Shown here in pieces: positions 31,101 through 43,014 of a DNA stretch of 64,000 nt. The stretch is from Tuctoria greenei (Eukaryota > Streptophyta > Magnoliopsida > Poales > Poaceae). Within the stretch, counting starts at the first letter, position 1, and the number at the start of each line of letters is the position of its first letter. The notes beneath the pieces are model-generated. The model did no database searches. It had not been told where the DNA came from and saw only the letters and a program-made list of their open reading frames with translations. The stretch is from NCBI GenBank assembly GCA_036927565.1, contig JAYESD010000009.1, forward strand, positions 164,136,929-164,200,928, read 5' to 3'. Position numbers and translations under genes: made by a program.

Positions 31101-33005
31101 GCAGAGTGGACTCCCTCTCCATCAAACCCTGGGGGCCACAGTGAGCAGAAACCAGAGCTCAAAATTCCGGTATTCACTAAGCCTCACTGGACCTTCTACT
31201 TCGACGGCTCCGTGCAGAAGCAGGGGGTCGGGGCTGGAGTCCTTCTCCTAACTCTGACCGGAGAGAAGGTCAAGTATACGGTACACCTTGACTTCAAGGC
31301 AACCAACAATATGGCGGAGTATGAAGCCCTCATCTATGGACTCAAGGTGGCACTATCTTATGGTGTCAAACAGCTGTTGGTGAAGGGAGATTCACAACTC
31401 ATCATCAAGCAAGTGAAAGGTGAATGCTCCTGTAACAATTCTCAATTAGTTGCTTATCTCCTTGAAGTCCAGAGGCTTCAAAAGGACTTCGAAGTCCTGG
31501 ATCTCCATCATGTTCAACGTCTTCACAACTCCGAAGCCGATGAACTCTCTACGAAAGCCTCAACCGGAGCTCCGGCTCCCGACGGAATCTTCGTCCAGAG
31601 GTTATCAAAACCAACAGCTCAACCTACTGAACTGAGCGAAGGGGGCGAGACCAGCACCTCGAAGCTGACGGTGCCGGTGGCCCTATTACCATGGCGTTCA
31701 CCAAGGATCATAGGTGCTGTTGGAAGCTCCGAGCAACCCAACATGCAAGACTCAGAAGCTCAAGTTAGCTCCAATGCATGGATCTTGGAGATCCAGAGCT
31801 ACTTGAAAGACAATATCCTTCCCAAAGGTAGTGTATCCGCTGACAGGATTGTCAGATTGGCTAAAAGATACACGTTGGTAGAAGGGGATCTCTACCGACG
31901 CGGTGCCAATGGCATCCTAATGCGGTGCATTGCAAGGGAAGAAGGCCACAATCTTCTCATGGAAATCCATGGAGGCGAGTGCGGGAACCACACATCTTCT
32001 CACATGCTGGTCGGTAAAGCCCCCCGACATGGTTTTACTGGCCTACAACACTCCAGGATGCGGTTGAGTTGGTGAAAAATGTGAAGCATGTCAGTTTCAT
32101 GCAAAACAGATTTACACACCGACTCAATCACTGTAGATGATACCTCCTACATGGCCATTCGCTGTGTGGGGCATGGACATCTTGGGACCTTTCCCAAAAG
32201 CCGTCGAAGGTTACAGGTTCCTATATGTCGCCCTTGACAAGTTCACCAAGTGGCGGGAAGCAACTCCATTAGTAACAATCAACAAACAATCAGCAATCAA
32301 GTTCTTGAAGTCCATTATAGTAATATTTGGAGTTCCAAACAAAGTCATAAATGACAATGGAACTTAATTCACAAGTGCTGCATTCCAAGAATATTGCGAA
32401 GACCTCGACATTCAACTTAGCTATTAGATCATCCGGCAAGCAATGGCCAAGCCGAGAGAGCCAATGCAGAATTCTTAAAAGGACTCAAGACGCGCACATA
32501 TGAGTGATTGAAAAAGCATGGAGCTAACTGGATTGAAGAGCTGCCATCCACACTTTGGGCGAATAAGACAACACCTAACCGGTCAACTGGGGAGACTCCA
32601 TTTTTCCTGGTGTACGGAGCCGAAGCAGTCCTTCCTCTGGAGATCACCTTGGGGTCCCTCCGGGTCTGGACCTTCAACGAAGCCATGCAGGACCAGCTCC
32701 GAAGTGAAGACCTTGACCTCATCGACGAGGGAAGGTGCCGAGTAGTTGTTCGGAATGCACGTTATCGCCAAGCACTCCGGCGCTACCATCAAAGGCATGT
32801 GCGTGACCAACAGCTTAAAGAAGGCGACCTGGTGCTCCGCAAGATACTAACTCGTGAAGGGATGAACAAACTTTCCCCCAGCTGGGAGGGTCCTTTCCGA
32901 GTCATTAAAGTATCCCAACCAGGTTGTGTTCGCTTGGCAACTGAGGATGGGATCCCACTCCCTAATCCTTGGAACATCGAGCACCTCCGTAAGTTTTATG
33001 CTTAG
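31101..33005 (+). pseudogene. Archaeal-type RNase H and integrase of Tat element 1
   Basis: HWTFYFDGSVQKQG, NNMAEYEALIYGL, LLVKGDSQLIIKQV and SEADELSTKA carry the D-E-D-D residues of the second, archaeal-type RNase H, a hallmark of Tat elements; all four acids are present. The integrase follows: zinc-binding region with EIHGGECGNH (31960-31995), core with WPFAVWGMDILGPFP (first Asp, about 32160), KVINDNGT (second Asp), then a broken segment where the catalytic Glu region GQAERANAE should be (32430-32470). The C-terminal domain 32508-33005 runs from WIEELPSTLWA through FLVYGAEAVLPLEI to LSPSWEGPFRV and HLRKFYA, ending in a stop at 33003-33005. Frameshifts near 32030 and 32370 inactivate it. 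Confidence 0.87.
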
Positions 33006-34080
33006 AATCACGGAGGTGAGTCTGTAATTACACACAATGCATGTTATAGAGTCATTATACAGAGTCGAGCAAGTCTCCCAGGAGAATATTCGGACCACTC
33101 CGAGAGGGTCCGGAAAGTTCAAGTAACACTTGACACAGCCACAATACAAAAAGTGTAACTACTTGCTCTGGGTTAGCACAAGATGTATAGCACATTTAGC
33201 TTGGTCCAGCACCCTAAGTGTGCCCTTGTCTCCCCTGTAACCCAAACCTATAATGAAAAGCATTGTTGTGTGAAGGCAGACTCCACGTGCATTTACTTTT
33301 TATACAAGGCTCAATATGATAAATTATTTTTACCCTGCTTGTCTATAATAAAGTTGTGCAAATCTTTTGAATTTTGTTCCAAGTAACTAATATGCATTAC
33401 AAGCCTTATTGATAGTCTTTTTGGATCTTAACACCGCTACATAGTCTACTTGCCTGAACGCCAAGCCAACCTAGGTCCGGAGTGTGCTATCGACTTAGCC
33501 TGGTCCTGCACCCTAAGTACACCACTCTATCTACACCCCGACAGGCCTTAGTAGGGTGAGTACTAGAAAGGAACGTGGATCTAAGAACATTCTATCAAAA
33601 CGCTTGTTATCATATTGAGTTTCTTCGAATCTAAAAGTTCAAATAAGAACAATAAGTCACAACCAATTTATATACAAGAGGACGGATTTTACTATTTCTC
33701 TAGCCTTTAATGTGCAGGAAAAGAAAAAAATTCATAGTGATGATGGACAACACCGGAGCTACTAAGCTCTGACATCTGCCAAGATAGGTCTGCCGTTGAC
33801 ATCCAATATGTTGACACCGGAGCTACCAAACTCCGACCATTCCAGGGGGCCTGTCTTCGACACTTAAAAATTGAAGACTTCAATATACTGTCATAACCTT
33901 TGGTACATGTACACACCTCAACTGTACACATGTACCAGGGGGCCAACAAGACACGACATAGTATATTGAAGACAAAGTGAAATTCAAGGCAAAAAGGAGG
34001 ATTTCATTAATCAGAAGAACTGGATTACAAAATTGAGATTACAAGGGACAAAAGGAGAAAAGTCCAAGCTACTGGAAGAC
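33006..34080. other. Spacer between pol and antisense gene, Tat element 1
   Basis: No gene. It holds inverted-repeat units of the type CCGGAGCTACTAAGCTCTGAC (33750-33845), a CACTCCGAGAGGGTCCGG unit (33096-33113) and a block TTAGCTTGGTCCAGCACCCTAAG repeated in altered form at 33498. The region is homologous to 50699-52019 in Tat 2. Here the pol and antisense transcripts would converge. Confidence 0.65.
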
Positions 34081-37000
34081 CTAAGACCCGCGGAAGAACG
34101 AAGCTACTTTTTGGGCAACCTCTTGGACACTGGCTTTGGCGACGTCTTCCTCTTCAGCAACGGGACCTTCGAGCACCAGGTCCAGTGGGAATTGGGGATC
34201 TCGGCTTGCATAACACGTCAGCACATACTCTGCAACGTTTGTATCCAGAGTTTTCCCCTCTGTCTCCAGCTGATCTGCGATGACATCGGCCATTGCATCA
34301 AGTTTGCCGCCACCACCGTTGAGGGCCACCAGCGCTCGGTCCAGATCCAGCTCCGGGTTGTCCGGACGTACTGGACTGAAACCCAACGGTGCTAGCGCGT
34401 CATTCGCTCATCCGAGGAAGTCCCATACTTGAATAGTTTTGGTCTCCTTCAAGTTATGCAGCTCTTCCAGTGACCTCCGGGCGGCCGCAAGCTCCAAACC
34501 TTCACGGGCAAGTCGCTCAGCCAACTTAGCATGCTACTGCTTGACTTCAGCAACCTGCTTCTCCTGGTCGACCAGCTCCATCTCCCAGAGGTGGATGCGG
34601 TTCCGCCTCTCAACAAGGTCTTTCTCCCTGCCCTTGACTTTCTTTTCCCTAGCGGCAATGTCAGACTCTCTTTTCAAGAGCTCTTGTCCCACCTTACAGC
34701 TCTTCTTCCTCTCTTCCTCCTTCCATTGATCCAGCTTTTTGCTGTGATCTGCCAAATTTTTCTCACCCAGAGCCAACTTCTGGGTGACCTCTGCTTCCCT
34801 CCTCACTACATCCTCCTGCCGCCCCAGGAGTTTATCCTCCCTCGCCTCTAGGTCCGCTCGACGCTTCATGAGAGTTTCATTCAACTCTGCGAGCTTTTTG
34901 TAACGCTCGTCAGCAGCGTCACGTCTCTCTTTAGCTTGCTCCAGGATTTCCCTGGAGTTAGCATTGAGCACCCTGATGGCGGCCTCCTTCTCCTCTGTCA
35001 ACTTGTCCCATTACTCTAACCGGGCTTTCTCCCCCTTGATCCATTCCTTCTGGTCAGCTAGCCTCGTCTGAGCAAGCTTGGTTTCAAAATAGAGTCTCCT
35101 GCGCTAACGCCTCAAGGTGTTGCACTCCTCCTCCAAAGCATTGCTCTCATGGTCGAAGGCGAGCTGGACCTTCCTGAGGCTCGAGCAGGCATTGTCTATG
35201 GACAACGCCACGAGGATAGGTTCCGGGCCTGCTGGGACCATTTCCGCAGGATCAAGCGGGTTCTCCGTAACAAAAATTGGGTCCCACTCTACAATAGTGG
35301 TCCCCTGTACTCCTGCGACGCTGGGGCCACTCTCCTGGAGCCCTTCAGTGGCAGCAGAAGAACCCACAGGGGGGACTTCCGCCTCTGGAGCAGGTGAAGG
35401 CACCATTTCTGGGTCTTCAGTCGACGACTCCGATGTCGAAGGACCTGTCGTTGGTCCTACGACCTGCTCTGGCTCCGGCGCTGGTACCGCCTGGACCACC
35501 ACTTCTGGAGCAGAAGCAGTAGCTTCAATTGGGGCCTCGACCTCCACTGGTTCGGGCCCCGGTGCGACAACTACCTCCGGCACAGCTGCCGGACCTTCAA
35601 CCACCTCCGGCACAATTGCCGGACCTCCAACCTCCTCTGGTTCAGCAGCGGGCCCTCTACAACTTCTGGCTCTGCTGCCAGATCTTCAACCATTTCCGAC
35701 ACAAGGGTCAGAGCCTCGACGACCTCTGGCTCAACAGCCAGGTCTTCGGCAACTTCCGGCTCGGAAGCCGGAACTTTTGGCGTCATCAGTGCTGGAGCAT
35801 CAACCTCTGCTGCCAGGGGCACTTCTTCAACTTCCCTCCTGCAGCCTGGCACTACCACAGGAGCTTCAGGCGAGAACTCCGAGTCCAGGCTCACGACAGC
35901 TGGCGCCGGAGCTGCCGCGGCTTCCACCTCCGCTTGACCAGGAGGTTCAACAATCAAAGCTAGAGCTTCGACTGGTGCAGCCCCAGCCGTTGCAACAGGC
36001 ATTGAAGCTCTGGGTCCCTTCTTCGATATCCTAAAAATAAAGGGAAGAGAAGATTAAAGACATATCCAATAGCAAGATTAACATTTCAGAGTGAGCAATC
36101 AATGTTTACCTCGGGATGCTACCACCCCAGTCGCCTCAGAACCACTTCTTCTAAGGCCCGGAGCTAGAGCCCACCAAATCTGGTAAGACAACTGCTTTGG
36201 ACCTCGGTTGAGGAACACTTGCAGCCACCAGAGTTCTTTCGATCGGAGCTTCCCTTCGACGGGAAGAACTCCCGGACTTGGAGCTTCTAGCCGGCACTGC
36301 AGCCAGAGTCGACTGCCTGGAGCTGACGCCTTTTGAAGGCGCTTGCACCGGAGCAGGGGTAGTAGTAGAAGACCTCCCCCTCTGGGAAGAAGCAACCGTC
36401 GCGGAAGGAGCAGGCCTGACGAACCTCCCGTCAGCGTGTTTCAACTTCCTCTTCCGACTGGAAGGCTCAGCTGAATCTTTGCCCTTGCCTTTGTTGACGT
36501 CTTCAGTCCTTCGACTTGGGGCGGGGATAGGACCACCCTCGAAAGCTCGGGGATTGCCAATATGGTGGTTGGAAGCATCTCCACCTCACCAAGATCGTCA
36601 AGCGCCGGCATACTCCTCCGGAGCTCCCTGCTGAACTGCACCTCCATGTTCAAAGGAAGAAAAGCTGCCGGCGGAGTTAAGTCGTTGCCTTCGACGTCAA
36701 TTCCATGCTGGAACTTCTTGAGATGAAGATCCAAAGCTGCGCCCTCCAAATTGAATTTCAGACCGATTTCGGTCTTCATCCATCACGGTGTTGAGGGCCC
36801 ATGTAAGCTTCTCCCTCTTCTTCAGCGGAGCCCACCTGTTGACCAGGAAGTTGCATAAGACCATCTGGGGGGTCACTCCACCTTCCATGCATTTGCAGAT
36901 CCTGGTCAAAGCAGGATTGAAGGCCTCTGACAGCACCGGAACCACACTCCATGCGCCAGTGTCAACATTTGGAAGACCTTCGGGCAACTCCAACTTCTCA

Positions 37001-37142
37001 TGCTCCTCTACCGTGACGATGATCCAATCTTTCTTCTAGTCGTCCCACTTGCCGGAAGGAAACGACCTCAAGTATTTGAAAGGGCATTTCTTGCACTTCA
37101 CAAAATAATAGAAGCAAAGAAATTCGGACCCCTTCCCGGTGG
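34081..37142 (-). pseudogene. Antisense extra gene of Tat element 1 (Transposase_28-like), 3' part
   Basis: The minus-strand gene runs opposite to gag-pol. Exon 1 (here 37142-36110) encodes KCPFKYLRSF, LPEGLPNVDTGAWS, NPALTRICKCMEGGVTPQMVLCNFLVNRWAPLKKREKL and a serine-rich tail. An intron 36109-36031 (79 bp, GTAAAC...TTTTTAG) lies at the same place as in Tat 2. Exon 2 starts ISKKGPRA and gives a proline/valine/glutamate-rich repeat region, then a coiled-coil of about 170 residues (35001-34534, REKDLVERRNRIHLWEMEL). The end is FSPVRPDNPELDLD...VAQKVASFFRGS at 34081. Stops and frameshifts occur near 36780, 35613, 35106 and 34400. The upstream start continues at 62292-62075 after the copia insertion. 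The function of this family in Tat/Grande-like elements is not known to me. Confidence 0.8.
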
Positions 37143-38677
37143 TGAATGTGGCATAGAGGGGGGGGGGGGGTAAATAGGCCTTTTTGATATTTGTCGGAAC
37201 CTGCAACACTTAATAAACAGATCAAAACCAGAGATATCGGACTAGTTTGGTAAAGTGCGGACTAGTCCGGTGTGTACCGACTAGTTTGATTAAGTTTGAT
37301 CGATTAATTTGATTCTACGATGTATGCATCGGAAATATACAGTTAATGTTGCAAGATTATGGACTAGGATACATCGCAATTCAATCTTATACTTAATTAT
37401 TCAATGTAAAGTAACAATATTGATTCAAACCCTAGATTGTTGTGATGAATAAGAACGATGAACACAAAGTAAGAACAAAAACAATTTATCCCGTGGTTCG
37501 GCTCCCACAGAGGCAACCTACATCCACGTTGAGGAGTCCACAAAAGGACGGGGTCTTCTCCAACCCTACCCTCGTCGGATCGTCACGAAGGCCAATCCTC
37601 TTCTCTTATCACAAAGGGTAAATAACCGAATTCAAGGGGCCTTCTCACACGTTGAGGGATCCCCTATATTAGAATGACAAATCCACCAAGAACGCACTGA
37701 AAAGATTACAATGAAAATCACAGGAGTGTGTTAGGGAATCAAACCAAGAGCTCAAGTGATGAATCATGTCTCTCCAATGTTCCAAAGTGTATCCTCAAGG
37801 GATTGATCTTTTTTTAGCTTTAGATGTCGTGGAGAGATGTGTTTTTGAGGCTTTTGGGAGGTGTGATGGCGCAGGGGGTCGAGAGAGGTTAAAGTTGGGC
37901 CGTGCACCTCTATTTATATGGGGTTTCTAAAAGTGACCGTTAAGGTTTAGAAAGATCAGACTAGTCCGTGGTGGACACTAGACTAGTCCGGTGTGCTGTG
38001 TGTAGCAAATCCTAAGTGTCCCGAAATATCAGACTAGTCTGGCTAGGAGCGGACTTGTTCGATTTCGCTTCTGGAAATCTTTGAACTAGTCCGATAGACA
38101 TCGTACTTGTCCAGAGAGTGAAACCCTAAGTGGTTATGAGGACAAGTCCGCACTTGGAGGACTTGTCCGATTTAGGTCAGAGAGTTTTTCGAACTAGTCC
38201 GTGCTAATATCGAACTTGTCCGATTGACATCAGAAAGATATCGGACTAGTCCGGTGTGTGATCGTACTTGTCCGATTTTATGTGACTTGTGAAGTGTTTT
38301 GAGGACTAGTCCGCACTGGGGAGGACTAGTGCAATTCTAGTCAGAGAGATATCGGACTAGTCCGATGGATATCGGACTTGTCCGATCTTGTGCAGAAAGG
38401 ATATCGGACTAGTCCAGTCCTGTATAAATTTGTGCAATGTGTGTGTTTATTTGTAATTGAGCTCTTGGGTTGTGTTTCCTTAACACACTCCACACACAAT
38501 GATATACTAATCTTGTTCCTTGAGCTCTTTTCCACATTGCTCCTCATTCTCCCTTCTTTTTGGCACTTTGCTTATTTTCAACTTAAAACCTGTGCTCATC
38601 TCAACAAAGTGGTTAGGATCTCATTTGCTTGTCATAAATCATTCAAAACCCATAAGGGATTCCTAGATGCACTTTCA
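37143..38677 (-). repeat. Copia 3' LTR, 1535 bp
   Basis: On the plus strand it starts TGAATGTGGC and ends GATGCACTTTCA, so the element strand starts TGAAAGTGCATC. TATA box on minus at 37918-37911 (CATATAAATAGAGG). About twenty palindromic units CGGACTAGTCCG or variants lie at 37230-37300 and 37960-38430. A G run of 14 at about 37157 is expanded relative to the other LTR. Confidence 0.92.
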
Positions 38678-38692
38678 ATCTCCCCCTTTTTG
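38678..38692 (-). promoter_or_regulatory. Copia polypurine tract
   Basis: The minus strand reads AAAAAGGGGGAGAT immediately before the LTR start TGAAAGTGC. Confidence 0.88.
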
Positions 38693-39153
38693 GTGATTGA
38701 TGACAACCAGTTGAGATTTCACACAATATGATAAAAGTTGAGATTTTCATAAAGTATGCACATATGAGTTTAAAATACATCAAGCAATGAAAACATTATC
38801 CATATGTGCATTCTTTATGGTGGGATGCATAACTAAGTGCATTTAAACAATAATTATGAGGAGAATGACATAATTGATATTAATACACTAACAACAAGCA
38901 TATATGTCATTCTAGGAGCAAAATCACAAATTTCATAGATTAATCCACAAGTAGTTCAAAGCATTGCATAACATGACCATTAAGAAACATAGAGCATATT
39001 CAAAGTTTTACAACACACAAAATTTACAAAAAAGCACAAAGGAAGCTCTCTCCTTGCATCCTACAGCTAAGACCTTAGACCTAAGACTCCCCCTCAATAT
39101 CCCCCCTTTGGCATCAAGACACCAAAAAGAAGGAGAGAAGGGACCTAAAGTCT
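38693..39153 (-). other. Copia 3' untranslated stretch
   Basis: AT-rich sequence between the extra ORF and the polypurine tract; no gene seen. Confidence 0.6.
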
Positions 39154-40728
39154 TCAAGCCTCATTGTCGGTCCTCTCATCGTCGTCATATTCGTCTTCGG
39201 GCTGATGAGGAGGAGGAGGGGGTGCGGAGTCACTCGAGCCTCCAATGCCAAAGTAGGCAAGCTCGGAGGGGGTCAAGGGCCCGAGCTCGGTGAAGTCGGA
39301 GTCGGAGTCATCGGAGATTACTGGAGATCTAATGGGCTCGATCTCCAGTTTCTGGCAAATCTGCTTCACATTTGCCTTGACATACTTCATGTCTTCCTTT
39401 CTCTTCTTGTTCAGCTTGTGGGCCCTCACTTCGGCCTTTTTGCAAGAAGCAAAGATGGCAGCCATGTATTTGAAGATGCCACTAGCAGATCCTTTTTGAG
39501 GAGCTGCCCTAGTGACAGGGGCAGCCCTGACATCTTCACTTCTTCTTGTCGGAGCCTCAGGACTGGAGGTCGGAGAAGGAGCAGCATGTATGCTTGGCTT
39601 CTGAGGCATCTGGGGCCTCAATGGAAGGTGCTCCACATCTTTCACAAACTCTATGCCAGTGACTTTCACAATCATAAACATAAGGTAGGGAGCATAGCCA
39701 CATGACCTGTTGGGCGTGCAAGAAATGTTCACTATGTCATTCCAAATGTAGTCCGCCACATCAAACTGACGGTCCTTGCTTATGACCCTCATCAGGGTCC
39801 GGAGGTAGCCCTGCACACTCCCAGCATCCCCATCCTTGGGGGCAATTGTCTTTCTCAAAACTCTGTTCAACACCACAAAGAATGGCTTCATGTTCTTGGT
39901 GGAGGGAGGGTTGAACTTGGAGTTTGGCTCATATAGGAACTTCATCCTATCCTTCTCAATGACACCTATGTTGTGGATGATTAAGCAGTCATGGCTTGAG
40001 GTGTCAAGGTGCAGCAGGCTTGCAAACTCCTCATAGATGATACTGTACTTGGATCCATGAGTCATCCAAGTAACACTCTCTTCATCTTCACTAGAGAAAT
40101 GGCAAGTTGCAAAGAACTGCGCAATCACTTCATCATTCCAATTATTCCTAAAGGCAAAGAGATCCTTCAGGCCGTGCCTCTCAATTGCTTCCACCACTTC
40201 AACAAATGGTGAGCAACCCTTCTTCTTAAAATGTGTCCAATCAATCCACTGGTTGCGCACTACATGCGTCTTCATATGGAGATATACAGACTTGTAGAAG
40301 TCTACATGGAAGTTACTCCAAAATCTGCCATCCACAGCTTGCTTTGGGCGGCCATACCAATCAACATTTCTGAATTTTGTAGTCGAGTCACTGCCCTTCC
40401 CATTGAATCTTTCTTTAGTGGGGTCCCTGACCCCTTCCCTTGGAGCATGCAGCTTTAGGAGGCCAACCGGGCCCGTTGCTATTCCCTTGCCCTTACCCTT
40501 AGCTTGGCGAGGGCCACTAGCTGCAGCTGCCTTGGATGCCGACTTCTTTGCCAGCACCTTCCTCCGAGCCTGTGGAAGAGATGGAGCCAGCTCGGAAGGA
40601 TGCTCTTGGCATTTCTTTCCAAGGCTCGTCGAGGTCCGAGGTGCGACCTCGTGGTCCATCTCGACCTCGAAGTCGGAGATCTCGTCATTTGAGCTCGACA
40701 TGCCCTGAGAATGAGTTGTGTAAGGCAT
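39154..40728 (-). CDS. Extra ORF downstream of copia pol, intact, 524 aa
   Basis: An intact sense-strand ORF between RNase H and the 3' LTR, where SIRE-type elements carry an env-like or extra ORF. It starts MPYTTHSQGMSSSNDEISD; an alternative Met at residue 10 (SSSNDE context) is possible. Residues 50-110 are basic and alanine-rich. From about 125 comes WYGRPKQAVDGRFWSNFHVDFYKSVYLH, then FRNNWNDEVIAQFFATCHF and WMTHGSKYSIIYEEFASLLHL, the pattern of the plant 'putative transposon protein' domain (Transposase_32). A C-terminal part has a basic stretch HKLNKKRKEDMKY (residues 435-450) and an acidic end DDDERTDNEA. I see no signal peptide and no convincing membrane segment, so an envelope role is not supported. 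Its function is unknown. Confidence 0.8.
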   Translation of the reverse strand: MPYTTHSQGMSSSNDEISDFEVEMDHEVAPRTSTSLGKKCQEHPSELAPSLPQARRKVLAKKSASKAAAASGPRQAKGKGKGIATGPVGLLKLHAPREGVRDPTKERFNGKGSDSTTKFRNVDWYGRPKQAVDGRFWSNFHVDFYKSVYLHMKTHVVRNQWIDWTHFKKKGCSPFVEVVEAIERHGLKDLFAFRNNWNDEVIAQFFATCHFSSEDEESVTWMTHGSKYSIIYEEFASLLHLDTSSHDCLIIHNIGVIEKDRMKFLYEPNSKFNPPSTKNMKPFFVVLNRVLRKTIAPKDGDAGSVQGYLRTLMRVISKDRQFDVADYIWNDIVNISCTPNRSCGYAPYLMFMIVKVTGIEFVKDVEHLPLRPQMPQKPSIHAAPSPTSSPEAPTRRSEDVRAAPVTRAAPQKGSASGIFKYMAAIFASCKKAEVRAHKLNKKRKEDMKYVKANVKQICQKLEIEPIRSPVISDDSDSDFTELGPLTPSELAYFGIGGSSDSAPPPPPHQPEDEYDDDERTDNEA

Positions 40729-41689
40729 TGATAAGGATGGATGACAAGGAATTGAATGGATAACAAGTGAATTTGCATTGAGGAATTAAGGTTAGGGTTG
40801 AGTCCAGAAAAATCAGACAAGTCCGGTGTACAGGCACGGACTAGTCCGGGGTGACCGTACTTGTCCGTGCATGGACCGGACTAGTCCGATATTCATCCTC
40901 GAAAACCTAACTTATCAGACAAATGGACTTATTCAATGCAAAATCAGCCTAGCAGCAATGTAATACATCAAGGACACTAGTATTAGGTGAAAGAAGCTAG
41001 GCTATTTGATCAACAATGAAGAAAATAGGGATTTCTAGGGTTTGGGCAAAAATTATCGAAGAAATCACTTGAAACTTGGAGATGAGGGTGTTGAAGTCCG
41101 GACAAGTCCGTGAACTTCAATCTCCGAGCAAGGAAGCTTGATTTCCGTCCAAATGCGAAGCTTTTTGGTGGAGAAAGCAAGAAATTGCCTTGGGAGCTCG
41201 AGCGCGAAGAGGGAGAACGCGTGAGGCAACAGTGGAGGTGAATGAATTAGGGTTTAGCGGCGGCTAGGGTTATGTACATAAAAAATCGAACAAGTCCGGA
41301 GGCGACCGGACTAGTCCGAACTTTTCCAGAGGCTATATCGGACTAGTCCGTGGTCTACCGGACTAGTCCTTCCTAACCGGCGCTCTGCGGACTAGTGTGC
41401 ATGGGAGGACTAGTCCGGGTAACCACATACTAGTCTGTGGTCAACAGGCAAGAATTTCTTAGCCCATTCATATATATTTGAAGGTACATATTTTAGAAAA
41501 TAGGGAGGCAAATCAAATCAAATAATCTTGATGAATATGATCAGTAAGCATACAACAATCAAGCAATGACCATAATTCACCAAGATCTAGTAATTGACAT
41601 AGTTTTTCGGAGAAAATTGAGAGAGATGATTTTCACAATCCAATCAACATATTTTGAAAAAATCATACAGGTATGCAAAATTTTCAAGC
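40729..41689 (-). other. Spacer between copia pol and extra ORF, with palindromes
   Basis: No gene. The palindromic CGGACTAGTCCG-type units recur at 40810-40895 and 41090-41440. A short AT-rich leader lies upstream of the extra ORF, which may need its own promoter or splicing for expression; neither is shown here. Confidence 0.65.
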
Positions 41690-43014
41690 CACACTCCGAG
41701 CATCAAGGATATTTAGTTCATTTCGGAGTTCACAAAAGCGCTTTTCATCAAGTGGTTTGGTGAATATGTCGGCTAATTGTTTTTCGGTGTTGACATGGGA
41801 GTTCTCCTTTCATGGAGTGGTCTCTCAAGAAGTGATGTCGGATGTCTATGTGTTTGGTTCTAGTGTGCTCAACTGGATTGTGGGCAATTTTAATGGACTC
41901 TCATTTTCACAAAGGAGTGGAATACGATTCATATTGTAACCGTAATCCCTTAGAGTTTTTCTCATCCAAAGGAGTTGTGTACAACAACTCCCGGCTGCAA
42001 CATACTCCGCTTCGGTTGTGGATAAGGCAATGGAGTTTTGTTTCTTGGAGGACCAAGAAACTAGGGATCTACCTAGGAATTGGCATGTGCTGGAGGTATT
42101 TTTCTATCTACTTTGCATCCGACATAATCTGCATCAGAGTAACCAATGAGATTGAATTTGGATCCTTTTGGATACCAAAGACCAAGGTTGGGTGTATGAA
42201 CTAAATATCTCAAGATCCTTTTTACGGCTGTCAAGTGACACTCCTTAGGATTGGCTTGAAATATTGCACACAAACATACACTCAACATAATGTCTGGCCT
42301 AGATGCACATAAATAGAGTAGCAATCCAATCATGGAGTGATATACCTTTTGGTCGACGCTAGGTCCATCTTCATTGAGATCCAAGTGGCCATTTGTTGCC
42401 ATGAGAGTCTTTATAGGCTTCGCCTTATCCATTCCAAACTTCTTGAGTATGTCTTGTGTGTACTTGGTTTGGCTTATGAACGTACCTTCCTTTTGTTGCC
42501 GTACTTGGAATCCCAAGAAGTACTTTAGCTCTCCCATCATGGACACCTCAAACCTATCTGTCATAATTTTACTAAATTCCTCACAAAAAGATGGGTTAGT
42601 TGAACCAAAGATTATATCATCAATATAGATTTGACAAACAAAAAGATCATTGTCAAAATTCTTTTTAAACAGTGTATAATCTACTTTGCCAATCTTAAAG
42701 CCATTTTCAATTAAGAAATCTCTAAGACACTCATACCAAGCTCTAGGAGCTTGTTTGAGGCCGTAGAGAGCCTTACGCAATTTAAATATGTGGTCGGGGA
42801 ACTCTTCGTCTTCAAACCCGGAGGGTTGCTCCACATACACCTCCTCCTTGATTGGTCTGTTGAGGAAGGCGCTTTTCACATGCATTTGATAGAGCTTGAA
42901 ATCATGGTGAGTAGCATATGCAAGTAATATTCTAATAGATTCCAGTCTAGCTACGGGAGCAAAGGTTTCATCAAAATCCAAACCTTCGACTTGTGAATAC
43001 CCTTTGGCCACAAG
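41690..43014 (-). pseudogene. Copia reverse transcriptase and RNase H
   Basis: The open stretch 43011-42073 (312 residues) starts MAKGYSQVEGLDFDETFAPVARLESIR, then MHVKSAFLNRPIKEEVYVEQPSGFE, LRKALYGLKQAPRAWYE, and VCQIYIDDIIFGSTN with the catalytic DD intact. SMMGELKYFLGFQVRQ and CLCAIFQANPKECHLTAVKRILRYL follow. RNase H begins GYSDADYVGCKVDRK and breaks at 42073; fragments of the rest (WSSKKQNSIALSTTEAEY, HIDIRHHFLRDH) are readable in other frames down to about 41690. The RT itself looks nearly intact. The upstream join at 43012 carries a stop (codon before LVAKGY), so it is not part of one open polyprotein. Confidence 0.9.

Larger units (their letters stand above)
26873..37142 (+). mobile_element. 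Tat-type gypsy element 1, left part
   Basis: It reads 5' LTR remnant, primer site, gag, protease, RT, RNase H, archaeal-type RNase H, integrase, spacer, then an antisense extra gene. The second RNase H and the antisense gene mark it as Tat/Retand-like Ty3-gypsy. The antisense gene is broken at 37142 by the copia element and continues at 62075-62292, where another LTR element cuts it. Its 3' LTR is outside the window. It lies inside the CACTA element. Confidence 0.88.

Noticed and set aside
32429..33149. Minus-strand frames across the integrase C-terminus
   Set aside because: They overlap a well-supported plus-strand integrase and show no domain.
37230..38430. CRISPR-like array in the copia LTR
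   Set aside because: Units are palindromic, spacing is irregular, spacers resemble each other, and the context is a plant retrotransposon.
39154..40728. Envelope protein of the copia element
   Set aside because: No signal peptide or membrane anchor is visible, and the middle resembles a plant transposon-associated domain.
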